From an uncultured Erythrobacter sp. (lineage in GTDB: Bacteria; Pseudomonadota; Alphaproteobacteria; Sphingomonadales; Sphingomonadaceae), in contig CANKYK010000002.1 of assembly GCA_947488155.1 (NCBI GenBank), positions 998,001 through 1,062,000 on the forward strand: a stretch of DNA of 64,000 bases, in the 5' to 3' direction. Under the pieces are notes generated by a model that saw only the letters and a program-made list of their open reading frames with translations, ran no database searches and was not told where the DNA came from. Position 1 is the first letter of the stretch, and the number at the start of each line of letters is the position of its first letter. A program made the position numbers and the translations under genes. Shown here in pieces: positions 8,723 to 17,226 of the stretch.

Positions 8723-10921
8723 GTGGCCCTGAAGGGTTTCTTATCATCAATGGGTGGAAATGGCTCGTCACGCAGCAAGCGCGGCGTTGCTGCTTCGGCG
8801 CTTTCCGATGATGAAAAACTGGCAATGCTTAATGACTTGGAACATTCCGGCTTAGGATGGTTCTGGGCGAGCGATGCCGATGGCAACCTTACCTATCTAA
8901 GCGGCGCACTTGCGGAGTGCATTGATGTTCCTTTGGAGGATCTGATTGGACAGCCGCTGGCTAGTGTTTTCAATCCTCGTGCGGGGGATGGGCGGACCAA
9001 ATCGCTTCCCTTGGTGCTCGGCGCACGCAAATCGTTCTCTGGCTTTGTTGTCGAGGCGTCAAAAGGCAAAGCCAATGCCGTTCTACGCTTGGCGGGAAGG
9101 CCTGTTGAAGATGGCCGAGGACGCTTTACTGGGTTTCGCGGCACTGGTGCCGACATTACTCAAGAATTCCATCGCGAAGAAGAGACCTCTCGCCTCGCGA
9201 AATTCGATTCTCTAACGGGCCTCGCAAACCGCCACCGGATGGCACAAATCATCGATTCCACGCTTACAGCATTTCAGACTGCTAAGCGCAGTTGCGCTGT
9301 TCTCATGCTTGATCTCGACCGGTTTAAGCAGGTCAATGACACGCTGGGTCATGCAGCGGGTGATGAATTGCTGCGGCAGGTCTCCTCGCGGCTCCAACGC
9401 TCGATCGATCATGAGTGCGAGATCGGCCGATTGGGCGGCGATGAATTTCAAGTACTTCTGCCGGACATGGACGACCGCGGCGTTTTGGGCGAAGTCGCGA
9501 TGAAGATCATCTCGATGCTCAAACAGCCTTACTCCCTAGAAGAGGGGCGCTGCGTCATCGGGGCGTCAGTTGGCATTGCCATCGCGCCTCACGATGGTGT
9601 TTCCCGCGAAGAGGTAGTTCGCGCAGCGGACCTCGCTCTTTACGCGGCGAAGAATGGGGGGCGCGGGCAGTACCGTTTCTTCTCCGGTGAACTCGAAAAC
9701 GAGGCGATTTTCCGTCGCCGGCTCGAAGAAGGTCTGGGTGAGGCAGTGCGCGAGGATCAGCTGTTCCTCAAATACGAGCCGATTGTTGCAACGCAGGGCA
9801 TGAATGTGGAGGCGCTTGAGGCGCACATCTGCTGGAACCATGCGCAGCGCGGTGAAATCGATCAGGAAGAATTCGCCGGGATCCTTGAGGGCTCTAGCCA
9901 AAATATCGAAGTCGGCCGCTGGGCTATTGAGCAGGCCGCCCGCGATGCCGCCAATTGGCCAGAGACTGTGCGGGTTTCCGTCAATGTACCGGTGCAATTG
10001 TTCAATTCTGATGGCTTTGTCGACGGAGTGGCTGACGCCTTGAAAGAGGCGGACATTGCCGCTGCACGGCTCGAGCTGGAAATACCCGAGGCTGTTTTCT
10101 TCGGTGACACTGATGGTGTAGACCGGACTTTGGCTGCTTTGTTCAAGCTGGGTGTTCAGCTAACCCTTGATGAATTCGGCAGCGGCTATTCCTCGCTTGC
10201 TTACCTGCGCCGTGCGCCTTTCGATACGATCAAGATCGACGAACGCCTGATTGCAGAGGCTTCCGACAAAGATGGCCGGGAGCTGGGCCTGGTAAAGGCG
10301 ATTGTCGCACTAGCTGGCGCTTTGGAAATGAACACCGTTGCCAATGGCATTGAGTCCATGGAACTGCACCGCGTGCTGGGTGAATGTGGCATATCCTATC
10401 TTCAAGGCCCGATTTACTCCGATCCCATTACAATCGACGCTGTCTTTGACGCGCTGACCGATGAAGCGTGGAACATCGAACCTGATAGCGACCGTACCAA
10501 GCGCGCGCGCCGCCGGACCGTATTTCGCAAGATTCAGGTGATCCACGATGATCACTCTTATGAGGTCACCTTGCGCAATCTATCGAAGACTGGCGCTTTG
10601 ATCCAAGGCCTGGCTGATGTTCCTAAGGGCACTCAGTTCGTCGTCGACCTTGGCGGCGGTCAGTTGGCGGTTACGACTGTGATCCGGACGAGCGCTGATA
10701 CCCAAGGCCTCGAGTTTGAGCAGCACTTGATTGATGATGGCTCTGGCGGATTGTGCACGCGCAATCGGGTCTCGCCCTATGCTCTGGCATCTGCCGGTGC
10801 GCCATTGGCAGCACTTTCCCAGGGGAGCTACAAGGGCATGGAGGGCGGTATGCTAGGCCAAGGCGGCGGCAGTGTGCCGCAGTTCGGCTATGCCACTACG
10901 CCAAAGCCTGAGGCGGCATAG
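8723..10921 (+). CDS. PAS-GGDEF-degenerate EAL-PilZ protein (paralogue 3)
   Basis: 732 residues from a GTG at 8723 with AAAAGGA eight bases upstream; a TTG at 8705 is the longer alternative. It has a PAS-like domain (GLGWFWASD near 43), an intact GGDEF (238-242) and a C-terminal PilZ domain with RRRTVFRK and NLSKTG, closely matching paralogue 1. The EAL domain is eroded: EAL reads EAH (366-368) and the following arginine is cysteine, YQP became YEP, DDFG became DEFG (483-486), and the AEGVE glutamate is Asn541. Metal binding and phosphodiesterase activity are therefore probably lost, leaving a cyclase or a receptor-type protein. The remaining fold (KID, EIPE, GYSS) is conserved, so it is probably not a pseudogene. 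Confidence 0.88.
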   Translation: MALKGFLSSMGGNGSSRSKRGVAASALSDDEKLAMLNDLEHSGLGWFWASDADGNLTYLSGALAECIDVPLEDLIGQPLASVFNPRAGDGRTKSLPLVLGARKSFSGFVVEASKGKANAVLRLAGRPVEDGRGRFTGFRGTGADITQEFHREEETSRLAKFDSLTGLANRHRMAQIIDSTLTAFQTAKRSCAVLMLDLDRFKQVNDTLGHAAGDELLRQVSSRLQRSIDHECEIGRLGGDEFQVLLPDMDDRGVLGEVAMKIISMLKQPYSLEEGRCVIGASVGIAIAPHDGVSREEVVRAADLALYAAKNGGRGQYRFFSGELENEAIFRRRLEEGLGEAVREDQLFLKYEPIVATQGMNVEALEAHICWNHAQRGEIDQEEFAGILEGSSQNIEVGRWAIEQAARDAANWPETVRVSVNVPVQLFNSDGFVDGVADALKEADIAAARLELEIPEAVFFGDTDGVDRTLAALFKLGVQLTLDEFGSGYSSLAYLRRAPFDTIKIDERLIAEASDKDGRELGLVKAIVALAGALEMNTVANGIESMELHRVLGECGISYLQGPIYSDPITIDAVFDALTDEAWNIEPDSDRTKRARRRTVFRKIQVIHDDHSYEVTLRNLSKTGALIQGLADVPKGTQFVVDLGGGQLAVTTVIRTSADTQGLEFEQHLIDDGSGGLCTRNRVSPYALASAGAPLAALSQGSYKGMEGGMLGQGGGSVPQFGYATTPKPEAA

Positions 10922-11007
10922 TTCCTTCAGGTTTTGCACGCTCTTTTGAGGGTGTTGCGATTTTCGCGAATGACATGGGCAGCACGGCTCGCTAATTGGC
11001 ACAGCCA

Positions 11008-12825
11008 ATGACCGACCTTTCAAAAATCCGCAATTTCTCGATCATCGCGCATATCGATCACGGGAAGTCGACTCTGGCCGACCGCCTGATCCAGTTTACG
11101 GGCGGGCTGACCGCGCGCGAAATGAGCGAGCAAGTCCTTGATAACATGGACATCGAGAAGGAGCGCGGGATCACCATCAAGGCCCAGACCGTGCGCCTCA
11201 ATTATAAGGCGAAGGATGGCGAAACTTATCAGCTCAACCTGATGGACACGCCGGGCCATGTCGATTTCGCCTATGAGGTCAGCCGCAGCCTGGCCGCCTG
11301 CGAAGGCGCGTTGCTGGTCGTCGACGCCGCGCAAGGGGTGGAGGCGCAAACCCTCGCGAATGTTTACCAATCGATCGAGCATGATCACGAGATTGTGCCC
11401 GTCATCAACAAGGTCGACCTGCCCGCCGCAGAGCCGGAGCGCGTGCGCGAGGAAATCGAGGAAGTCATCGGCCTCGACGCGTCCGAAGCGGTCATGTCCA
11501 GCGCGAAGACCGGCATCGGCATCGAAGACGTGCTGGAGGCGGTCGTTGCCAAAATCCCGCCGCCCACCGGAGAGCGTGACAAGCCGCTAAAGGCGAGCCT
11601 CGTCGACAGCTGGTACGACCCCTATCTCGGCGTGGTCATTCTGGTTCGCGTGATCGAGGGCTTCCTCAAGAAGGGCCAGAACATCACCTTTATGCAGGGC
11701 GGCACGCAGCACCTTGTCGACCGCGTCGGCTGCTTCACGCCGAAGCGCGAAGATCTGGACGATCTGGGCCCGGGCGAGATCGGTTTTATCACCGCGCAAA
11801 TCAAAGAGGTGGAGCAGGCCCGCGTGGGCGATACGATCACCACGGTGAAGGGCGGGGCGAGCGAGGCGCTGCCGGGCTATAAAGAAGTGCAGCCAGTGGT
11901 GTTCTGCGGCCTGTTCCCGGTCGATGCGGCGGATTTTGAAAAGCTGCGCGAGAGCATTGGCAAGCTGCGCCTGAATGACGCCAGCTTCAGTTTCGAAATG
12001 GAAAGCTCCGCCGCATTGGGCTTTGGCTTTCGCGCGGGCTTCCTCGGCCTGCTGCACCTTGAGATCATTCAAGAACGCCTCAGCCGCGAGTATGACCTTG
12101 ATCTGATCACCACCGCGCCGTCGGTCGTTTACCGCCTGCAATTGGGCAAGACGAAGAACGAGGACGCGAAGGAAATTATGCTGCACAATCCCGCCGATTG
12201 GCCGGATGTGAACCGCATTGAAATGATCGAAGAGCCGTGGATCAAGGCGGTGATTTACACCCCGGATGATTACCTCGGGGCGATCCTGAAACTGTGCCAG
12301 GACCGGCGCGGGGTTCAGACTGATTTGACCTATGTCGGTGGGCGCGCTCAGGTGACCTATGAGTTGCCGCTCAATGAGGTGGTATTTGATTTTTACGACC
12401 GTCTCAAATCAATTTCACGCGGCTATGCGAGCTTTGATTACGAGCAGATTGGCCTGCGCGAGGGCGACCTCGTGAAGATGAACATTCTGGTCAATAATGA
12501 GCCGGTTGATGCCCTGTCTCTGATCGTCCATTCAGGCGTCGCGGAGGAGCGCGGGCGCGGCATGTGTGAGCGCCTTAAAGACCTGATCCCGCGCCACTTG
12601 TTCAAGATTCCCGTGCAGGCTGCGATCGGCGGCAAGATCATCGCTCGCGAGACGATTTCGGCGATGCGCAAAGACGTGACCGCGAAATGCTATGGCGGCG
12701 ATATTTCCCGTAAGAAGAAGCTGCTGGAAAAGCAGAAAAAGGGCAAAGCCAAGATGCGCGAGTACGGCAATGTGAGCATTCCGCAGGAAGCGTTTATCGC
12801 TGCGCTGCGGATGGGGGAAGAGTAG
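11008..12825 (+). CDS. lepA: Elongation factor 4 (LepA), ribosome back-translocating GTPase
   Basis: Translational GTPase of 605 residues, the normal LepA length. The G domain opens with [14 protein letters not shown] (P-loop), followed by DTPGH and NKVD, and the C-terminal LepA-specific domain ends with [15 protein letters not shown] and a basic-to-acidic tail. The ATG at 11008 gives the usual [10 protein letters not shown] start; a TTG at 10996 would add four residues. It is transcribed like the upstream signalling genes but separated by 86 bases, so it probably has its own promoter. Directly downstream lies a diverged copy of its last 57 bases and two strong hairpins, suggesting that the 3' end has been a recombination or insertion site. 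Confidence 0.97.
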   Translation: MTDLSKIRNFSIIAHIDHGKSTLADRLIQFTGGLTAREMSEQVLDNMDIEKERGITIKAQTVRLNYKAKDGETYQLNLMDTPGHVDFAYEVSRSLAACEGALLVVDAAQGVEAQTLANVYQSIEHDHEIVPVINKVDLPAAEPERVREEIEEVIGLDASEAVMSSAKTGIGIEDVLEAVVAKIPPPTGERDKPLKASLVDSWYDPYLGVVILVRVIEGFLKKGQNITFMQGGTQHLVDRVGCFTPKREDLDDLGPGEIGFITAQIKEVEQARVGDTITTVKGGASEALPGYKEVQPVVFCGLFPVDAADFEKLRESIGKLRLNDASFSFEMESSAALGFGFRAGFLGLLHLEIIQERLSREYDLDLITTAPSVVYRLQLGKTKNEDAKEIMLHNPADWPDVNRIEMIEEPWIKAVIYTPDDYLGAILKLCQDRRGVQTDLTYVGGRAQVTYELPLNEVVFDFYDRLKSISRGYASFDYEQIGLREGDLVKMNILVNNEPVDALSLIVHSGVAEERGRGMCERLKDLIPRHLFKIPVQAAIGGKIIARETISAMRKDVTAKCYGGDISRKKKLLEKQKKGKAKMREYGNVSIPQEAFIAALRMGEE

Positions 12826-12846
12826 CTCTCATTTTGGATGCGGGAG

Positions 12847-12881
12847 CGCCCGAAGGGCGGCCTGTCCCCGCGAAGGCGGGG
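12847..12881. repeat. Pair of GC-rich hairpins downstream of lepA
   Basis: Two adjacent perfect inverted repeats: CGCCC-GAA-GGGCG at 12847-12859 and CCCCGC-GAAG-GCGGGG at 12866-12881. No U-run follows, so intrinsic termination is doubtful. They look like a REP-type element between the real lepA tail and its extra copy. Confidence 0.6.
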
Positions 12882-12884
12882 AGG

Positions 12885-12941
12885 AATGTGAGCATTCCGC
12901 AGGAGGCGTTTATCGCCGCGCTGCGGACGGGGGAAGAGTGA
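12885..12941 (+). pseudogene. Displaced second copy of the lepA 3' end
   Basis: These 57 bases match the last 57 bases of lepA (12769-12825) at 52 positions, offset by 116 bases. In the lepA frame the copy encodes the same C-terminal tail except Thr for Met, and ends in TGA instead of TAG. Two of the three coding differences are synonymous, so the copy probably diverged while part of a functional gene. It carries no start and is a remnant. The likely history is recombination or element insertion at the lepA 3' end that brought in a new tail and left the old one behind. Confidence 0.75.
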
Positions 12942-13003
12942 TCGCCTAGATCGAAGTGGTGTAGGTTGATTGTCTAGTAAGAGCGAAGTGTCCTAGTGCT
13001 ATG

Positions 13004-14986
13004 TTAGAGATCTTCTGGATACTCGCTATTTTGGGTTTGGGCTCCCGCAACCATTAGCCACTGGCCATCACCTTCATTTCGGTACAGTTGACCGCTTCCC
13101 CAACCGATGTTGTCACCATGGTATACTGTGCAGTCTGCACACATGTTTCCCCAAGCTGTAAGACCTGAGATCCTCGCGTCTGAAATAAATGTCTCATCTT
13201 TGAGCGGCATTCGGCACAGGTCGCATCGTTCTGGTACATCTAGGTGCAGTTGCCCTAGCGCAAGAGTCCTCTCGTCGACTAGCGTTTCCAACTGTCTTTC
13301 AGCTGAACTTCCATCCCACATGGCCCCGTTCAACCTGGGGGAAAGCTTGGCATCGATCGTCTGGAAAATCTCAGCATTGCGATTTGCATACTCCTGAAAG
13401 CCTTGAAACGGTCGTATCTCATCAACCTGTCGCCATTTCGCGTTTCGCATTCGAAAGAATTCACGATCTTGTCCGGCAACGTCACATCTGAAGGACGAAT
13501 AGATTATCCCCAAATCCTCCAATATATCGAGGTCTCGTGATTCATAACCGCCCCAAGACATAGTGAGGAGAAGCATGCCAAGATCGCCATCGTAGTATTT
13601 CTCTATGACGCCATTGAAAGAGTTTGCGTCGATCATGCGTTCGCCCTCAGACGTGATTTCGCCGAAGTAGGCTCGCTGAGCCTCGCCCCGGTCGGATATT
13701 ACCAGCGAATAAGTGGGTACAAATAGAACGCCGTCTTCTCGCATCGCAAAGAATAGTGTCATCAGTCCTGTTGTCGGCGTAAAGATGGATACATCCAGTT
13801 CGCCTTCGGGGAAATCAGCAGCTGCTTCGGCTATCTGGTCTTCCACGGATGACTTCCAAACGGGATTGTTGAGGAGGCACTCTGCAACGTCCTTTTTGAG
13901 TTGGCTGATTTCACTTTTCTCGGAAAGCGAAATGGACCTCTTCAGCCGCTGTCCAGTGGTTCCAGTGTCGCCTGAAATCTCGCTCAGAATGGTGTCATCG
14001 GTGAGAACCGTGTTCCGTGCAAACGCGCCGTGCCGATGGATTCTTTCGATGCGCCACCCTTCGCTTTCGATAAGCTTGCAACGGAATTTTGCCGGGTAAG
14101 CGATTTCGAAATAGTCATTCTTGGTGCTTGGTTTGGCATTGAGAATTCCGGATTGGTACGTTTCCAGAAGTTCATCGCCTTCAAGTCCCTCTGTGTATTC
14201 GATAACTTCCGAGAATTGTTTAGGATTCCTCTCAACAATCTCGCGGTAGGCATCTTCCGGTAAAAGTAGAGGAACGAAATAGATCATATGATCCCTGCGA
14301 GGCATCTTGCTCGCCGTGTCAGCGATGTAGCCTTCAGAAATCTCGCTGCCGTCACCGACAATTGACCACATGTACTGTGCGGTCGCCTCGATGGAAGCCT
14401 CGTAGAAGCCTTCGGGAGCTTCCAACTCCAGCATGAGGTAGTCATTTATTCCTTTTTGATTGCACGCAAAGTCGCAACTCTCGAGCCCTTGTTCGAGGCG
14501 CTCCTGCGATTCATAGAGATAGATCTCATGCCATGGTGAAAGAATACGGCCATCTTGGATGGGTAGCGGTTCGACTTGTTCGATACCTAGAAGTTTGGCG
14601 TTGTCCTCATCGACAAGGAGCTGAAGCCCCAAAACTGAAAATGAGGAGTCTTCGATAAAGCGAGAAAACGGGACCAGTAGCTCGCGCCATTCCGTAGAGA
14701 TGATGAGTGTCCGAATTTCATCTTCTCGAACGCGAAGATGCGCCTTCACCCCTTCGACATATTTGTAGACCTCATGGACTGCCTCTCTTGCTGCGGCATC
14801 GCTTCTCTTTAACTCTATCAAAACCCAACGGTCGCGTGAGTCTTTCGCGAGAATGTCAATAAACCCGCGAGTTCCGAGTTCGTTTGGAATGTACTTCTCA
14901 ATGTTGAGTAGGGTTAGACCGTCTTCGACCAAATCTAGTTGGCCGGCGAGGAGATCACGCAATGTGTTTTCAGGAATGCTGCTCAT
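13004..14986 (-). CDS. NucS/DUF91-like nuclease domain protein with C-terminal zinc ribbon
   Basis: 660 residues, function not recognised as a whole. Residues 38-80 carry a PD-(D/E)xK signature: GFIDIL (Asp44), then VLIELKRSDA (Glu58, Lys60) and HEVYKYV, arranged as in NucS-type (DUF91) endonucleases. The middle 400 residues match nothing I know. The C-terminus has two CxxC pairs (588/591 and 616/619) that should bind one zinc, in an HNH-unlike ribbon that ends GWGSGQLYR. Base composition is visibly AT-richer than the neighbours, arguing for transfer. It stands alone, convergent with lepA and next to a toxin-antitoxin pair. A DNA-acting accessory or defence enzyme is an inference; no helicase, methylase or known partner is adjacent. 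Confidence 0.7.
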   Translation of the reverse strand: MSSIPENTLRDLLAGQLDLVEDGLTLLNIEKYIPNELGTRGFIDILAKDSRDRWVLIELKRSDAAAREAVHEVYKYVEGVKAHLRVREDEIRTLIISTEWRELLVPFSRFIEDSSFSVLGLQLLVDEDNAKLLGIEQVEPLPIQDGRILSPWHEIYLYESQERLEQGLESCDFACNQKGINDYLMLELEAPEGFYEASIEATAQYMWSIVGDGSEISEGYIADTASKMPRRDHMIYFVPLLLPEDAYREIVERNPKQFSEVIEYTEGLEGDELLETYQSGILNAKPSTKNDYFEIAYPAKFRCKLIESEGWRIERIHRHGAFARNTVLTDDTILSEISGDTGTTGQRLKRSISLSEKSEISQLKKDVAECLLNNPVWKSSVEDQIAEAAADFPEGELDVSIFTPTTGLMTLFFAMREDGVLFVPTYSLVISDRGEAQRAYFGEITSEGERMIDANSFNGVIEKYYDGDLGMLLLTMSWGGYESRDLDILEDLGIIYSSFRCDVAGQDREFFRMRNAKWRQVDEIRPFQGFQEYANRNAEIFQTIDAKLSPRLNGAMWDGSSAERQLETLVDERTLALGQLHLDVPERCDLCRMPLKDETFISDARISGLTAWGNMCADCTVYHGDNIGWGSGQLYRNEGDGQWLMVAGAQTQNSEYPEDL

Positions 14987-15049
14987 GGAGTAAGCATTTG
15001 GGGTCGGTTTTGATTCCCGCCAGTCCTCTGACTGATAATAATTCTTCCG

Positions 15050-15343
15050 CTACCCAGCCGCTCTTTCAATCAGCCCAAACGCCGTCTTCGGATCAGCATC
15101 CACCATTCCCAACAGCGTCCGAGCAGGTGCATCGGGTGAACGGCGGTTTTGCTCCCAATCGCGCAGTGTCGCGACGGGCACGCGCAGTTTGTTGGCAAAC
15201 TTCACTTGGCTAAGTTTGGTCTTGGCCCTGATAGCCTTCACATCTGGGCCAGCGGCAACGCGGCCCTTAGTGGTGTCGCCCTGAACGAAGGCGATTGCGT
15301 CCTTCATACCGGCGGCAATTCCGGCAAAATCTTCGTCCTTCAT
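15050..15343 (-). CDS. HigA/NadS-type antitoxin, helix-turn-helix
   Basis: 97 residues with an XRE-type helix-turn-helix at about 36-75 (VKAIRAKTKLSQVKFANKL, then VPVATLRDWEQNRRSP), as in HigA/NadS antitoxins that neutralise a RelE-fold toxin and repress their own promoter. The start codon overlaps the toxin stop by four bases, so toxin and antitoxin are translationally coupled in the toxin-first HigBA order. Two palindromes upstream of the toxin are the likely operators. The unknown nuclease-domain gene lies 63 bases further downstream on the same strand and might be transcribed with it. Confidence 0.85.
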   Translation of the reverse strand: MKDEDFAGIAAGMKDAIAFVQGDTTKGRVAAGPDVKAIRAKTKLSQVKFANKLRVPVATLRDWEQNRRSPDAPARTLLGMVDADPKTAFGLIERAAG

Positions 15344-15690
15344 GTCCTCAACTCCTTTTTGAGCCTTGTGGTTAGCGCCTTGAACAGTCCTTCCTGTTGA
15401 TCGGTCAGCGTGTCGTCATCCTTTTTGTCGAGCACCCACAGCAGGAAGACCGGGTTGTCGCGGTCGGCGAAAAAGCTGAACACGCGATAGCCGCCGCTCT
15501 TACCAGCCCCATCCTTCGCAATCCGACCTTTGCGTAGCCCGCCGGTCTTTCTGATGACCTTTCCATAATCCGGCGTGCGGGCATATTCGTCATAGATTGC
15601 AGCCAGTTCCTGCGGTGAGAGGCCCAGCTTTTTCACGCGTGCGGTGAAGGCCGCTGTTTCGACCACTGTATGGATTGGTGCTACGCTCAT
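15340..15690 (-). CDS. RelE/HigB-family toxin
   Basis: 116 residues from the ATG at 15690 (MSVAPIHTVVETAAF). The frame stays open upstream to 15774, but that extension would run through the operator palindromes, so the internal start is preferred. The segments GGLRKGRIAKDGAGKSGG, YRVFSFFADRDNPVFLLWV and the lysine-rich KKDDDTL belong to the RelE/HigB superfamily of ribosome-dependent mRNA interferases. The C-terminal LTTRLKKELRT is typical. It is first in a two-gene operon with the antitoxin, overlapping by four bases. Activity is inferred from the family, not from identified catalytic residues. Confidence 0.83.
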   Translation of the reverse strand: MSVAPIHTVVETAAFTARVKKLGLSPQELAAIYDEYARTPDYGKVIRKTGGLRKGRIAKDGAGKSGGYRVFSFFADRDNPVFLLWVLDKKDDDTLTDQQEGLFKALTTRLKKELRT

Positions 15691-15701
15691 GATGAGAGCT
15701 A

Positions 15702-15751
15702 TACGGCCATGCCGTAGCAATTTCAAGGATAAATATACGGCATTGCCGTAT
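15702..15751. promoter_or_regulatory. Twin palindromic operators of the toxin-antitoxin operon
   Basis: TACGGC-CAT-GCCGTA (15702-15716) and ATACGGC-ATT-GCCGTAT (15735-15751) are two perfect palindromes with the same core, centres 34 bases apart, just upstream of the toxin start. Such spacing would place two antitoxin dimers on the same side of the helix. They are the probable sites of autoregulation. Confidence 0.7.
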
Positions 15752-15776
15752 TTGTGTCTTGGTTGTTTTGGCACGC

Positions 15777-15801
15777 CCTTCGACAGGCTCAGGACGAACG
15801 G
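15777..15801 (+). repeat. Dispersed palindromic repeat, family A, single copy
   Basis: A 25-base copy with core TTCGACAGGCTCAGGACGAA. The same element recurs at 33336-33360, 33755-33778, 48947-49016 and 59042-59135. This copy has no inverted partner nearby. Confidence 0.85.
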
Positions 15802-15802
15802 G

Positions 15803-16404
15803 ATTGAGTTTGGGGCGTTCCAGTGATCAAGCTAATTCCACTCATCCTCAATGCCCCACCGCGTCTTATGTTCCGCTACCTTGCGCTCCCGCACCTGAGG
15901 CTTTGCATTTACAACCTGGGGGTTGTTGTGTTCCGCGGGTGTTTGTTTGTTTTGCCTCAAGCGCCGGCGCTCACCTCCGTTCGCTTGGCTATCCTCGCAT
16001 AAGCTCGGGCGGGCAGTCGCCCTTGCGGCTCGCTGATCGCTCGCCGGATCATCGCCATCCAGTAGGCGTTGGGCTTGCGGTTCGCGAAACGCGGACCGAT
16101 CATCGCTATCCAACAAACAGGCCGCTTTGACATCGCGCAGCTGCGTTCTCATTTTCCTACTCCCACGCAGGGCGCTATGGCGCGGACATGCGCTCGCAAC
16201 TCAATCTTGATCGGAAAAAACGATTAGTCAGCCGCATTCTGATCGATTGGAATTTTGGCCTAAGACTGTGTTCCATCCGTTCCAAGCGTGGCTCACGTGC
16301 GGTGAGTCGAGCGCTGCGCGGATATGCGAGAGATGTGCATGAAGTGTGGTTTGCGGCGTCAACTTCACTTGGCGTTCACGTAAGGCGCGGTTATAGGGTG
16401 GGGT
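15803..16404. other. 600-base stretch without a convincing gene
   Basis: Open frames occur on both strands, including one of 106 codons on the minus strand (16152 to 15832), but they are rich in Arg, Ala and Gln, have no recognisable domain and no good ribosome site. A 17-base near-direct repeat lies at 16045-16061 and 16096-16112 (GATCATCGC-ATCCA core). The last part must hold the bamD promoter; TTGGCG and TTATAG, 16 bases apart shortly before 16405, are a weak candidate. Confidence 0.5.
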
Positions 16405-17226
16405 ATGACCACTGCCCCTGATAGCGCTCGCTCTTTCGCCCGTATCCTCCGCAAGTCTGCCATGTTGGCGGGCGTTGCTGGTGCCACTCTGTTTACCACG
16501 GCTTGTGGCGGGGGCTCTGCCAATGAAGACGTGGCCTATGTCGCGCGGGACGTGGAATCGCTTTATGGCGAGGCGAAGCGGCGGATGGATAGCGGCAATA
16601 CGCTGCTCGCCGCCGCGCTGTTTGACGAGGTTGAGCGGCAGCATCCCTATTCGCCATGGGCGCGGCGGGCGCAATTGATGAGCGCTTTCAGCTATTACGT
16701 GGCGCGCGATTACAACAAGGCGATCCAGAGCTCTCAGCGGTTCCTGTCGATCCACCCGGGCAACAAGGATGCGCCCTATGCGTATTATCTGATCGCGCTG
16801 TCCTATTATGAGCAGATCAGCGATGTGAACCGCGATCAGAAGATCACTGAGCAGGCGAAGACGGCCCTGCGTGAGGTGAACCGGCGTTTCCCTGCGAGCG
16901 AATATGCCGCCGATGCGCGGCTGAAGCTGGACCTGGTGGATGATCACTTGGCCGGCAAGGAAATGGAAATTGGACGCTATTATCAGCGTTCTGGCCGGTG
17001 GCTGGCGGCGAATTTGCGGTTCCGCAATGTGCTGGAGAATTTTGATACGACCAGCCATGCGCCGGAGGCTTTGTACCGCCTGACGGAGAGCAGCCTGGCG
17101 CTGGGCGTACCGAACGAAGCGGTGAAATATGCCGCTGTGCTGGGCGCGAACTATCCCGGTGATGAATGGTATGAAAAGGCCTTTGAGCTGGTTCAGGACC
17201 ACGCAGCAGGCGTTTCTCCAAGCTGA
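16405..17226 (+). CDS. bamD: Outer membrane protein assembly factor BamD
   Basis: Lipoprotein of 273 residues that holds the BAM complex together for insertion of outer membrane beta-barrel proteins. The N-terminus is basic and hydrophobic and ends in a lipobox with Cys34 (LFTTAC). Five tetratricopeptide-like helical pairs follow, with the BamD-typical LYGEAKRRMDSGNTLLAA, ERQHPYSPWARRAQLM and RFLSIHPGNKDAPYAYYL segments. Length is normal for alphaproteobacteria. It lies between the toxin-antitoxin patch and a CapA-like gene and has about 96 bases before the next gene. Confidence 0.96.
   Translation: MTTAPDSARSFARILRKSAMLAGVAGATLFTTACGGGSANEDVAYVARDVESLYGEAKRRMDSGNTLLAAALFDEVERQHPYSPWARRAQLMSAFSYYVARDYNKAIQSSQRFLSIHPGNKDAPYAYYLIALSYYEQISDVNRDQKITEQAKTALREVNRRFPASEYAADARLKLDLVDDHLAGKEMEIGRYYQRSGRWLAANLRFRNVLENFDTTSHAPEALYRLTESSLALGVPNEAVKYAAVLGANYPGDEWYEKAFELVQDHAAGVSPS

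Noticed and set aside
3442-10921. Repeated blocks in the three signalling genes as tandem DNA duplication of recent origin
   Set aside because: The proteins share domain order but are well diverged, with different N-termini, so the duplications are old.
12885-12941. Second lepA copy as an attR/attL of an intact island
   Set aside because: Both copies are on the same side of the accessory genes and no integrase gene or third copy is seen within the window.
15832-16152. Minus-strand open frame of 106 codons between the toxin-antitoxin pair and bamD
   Set aside because: No domain, no ribosome site, composition like non-coding GC-rich DNA, and an internal near-repeat. Could be a remnant, but not supported as a gene.
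16188-16421. Short plus-strand frame running into the bamD start
   Set aside because: No recognisable content and it covers the presumed promoter region of bamD.
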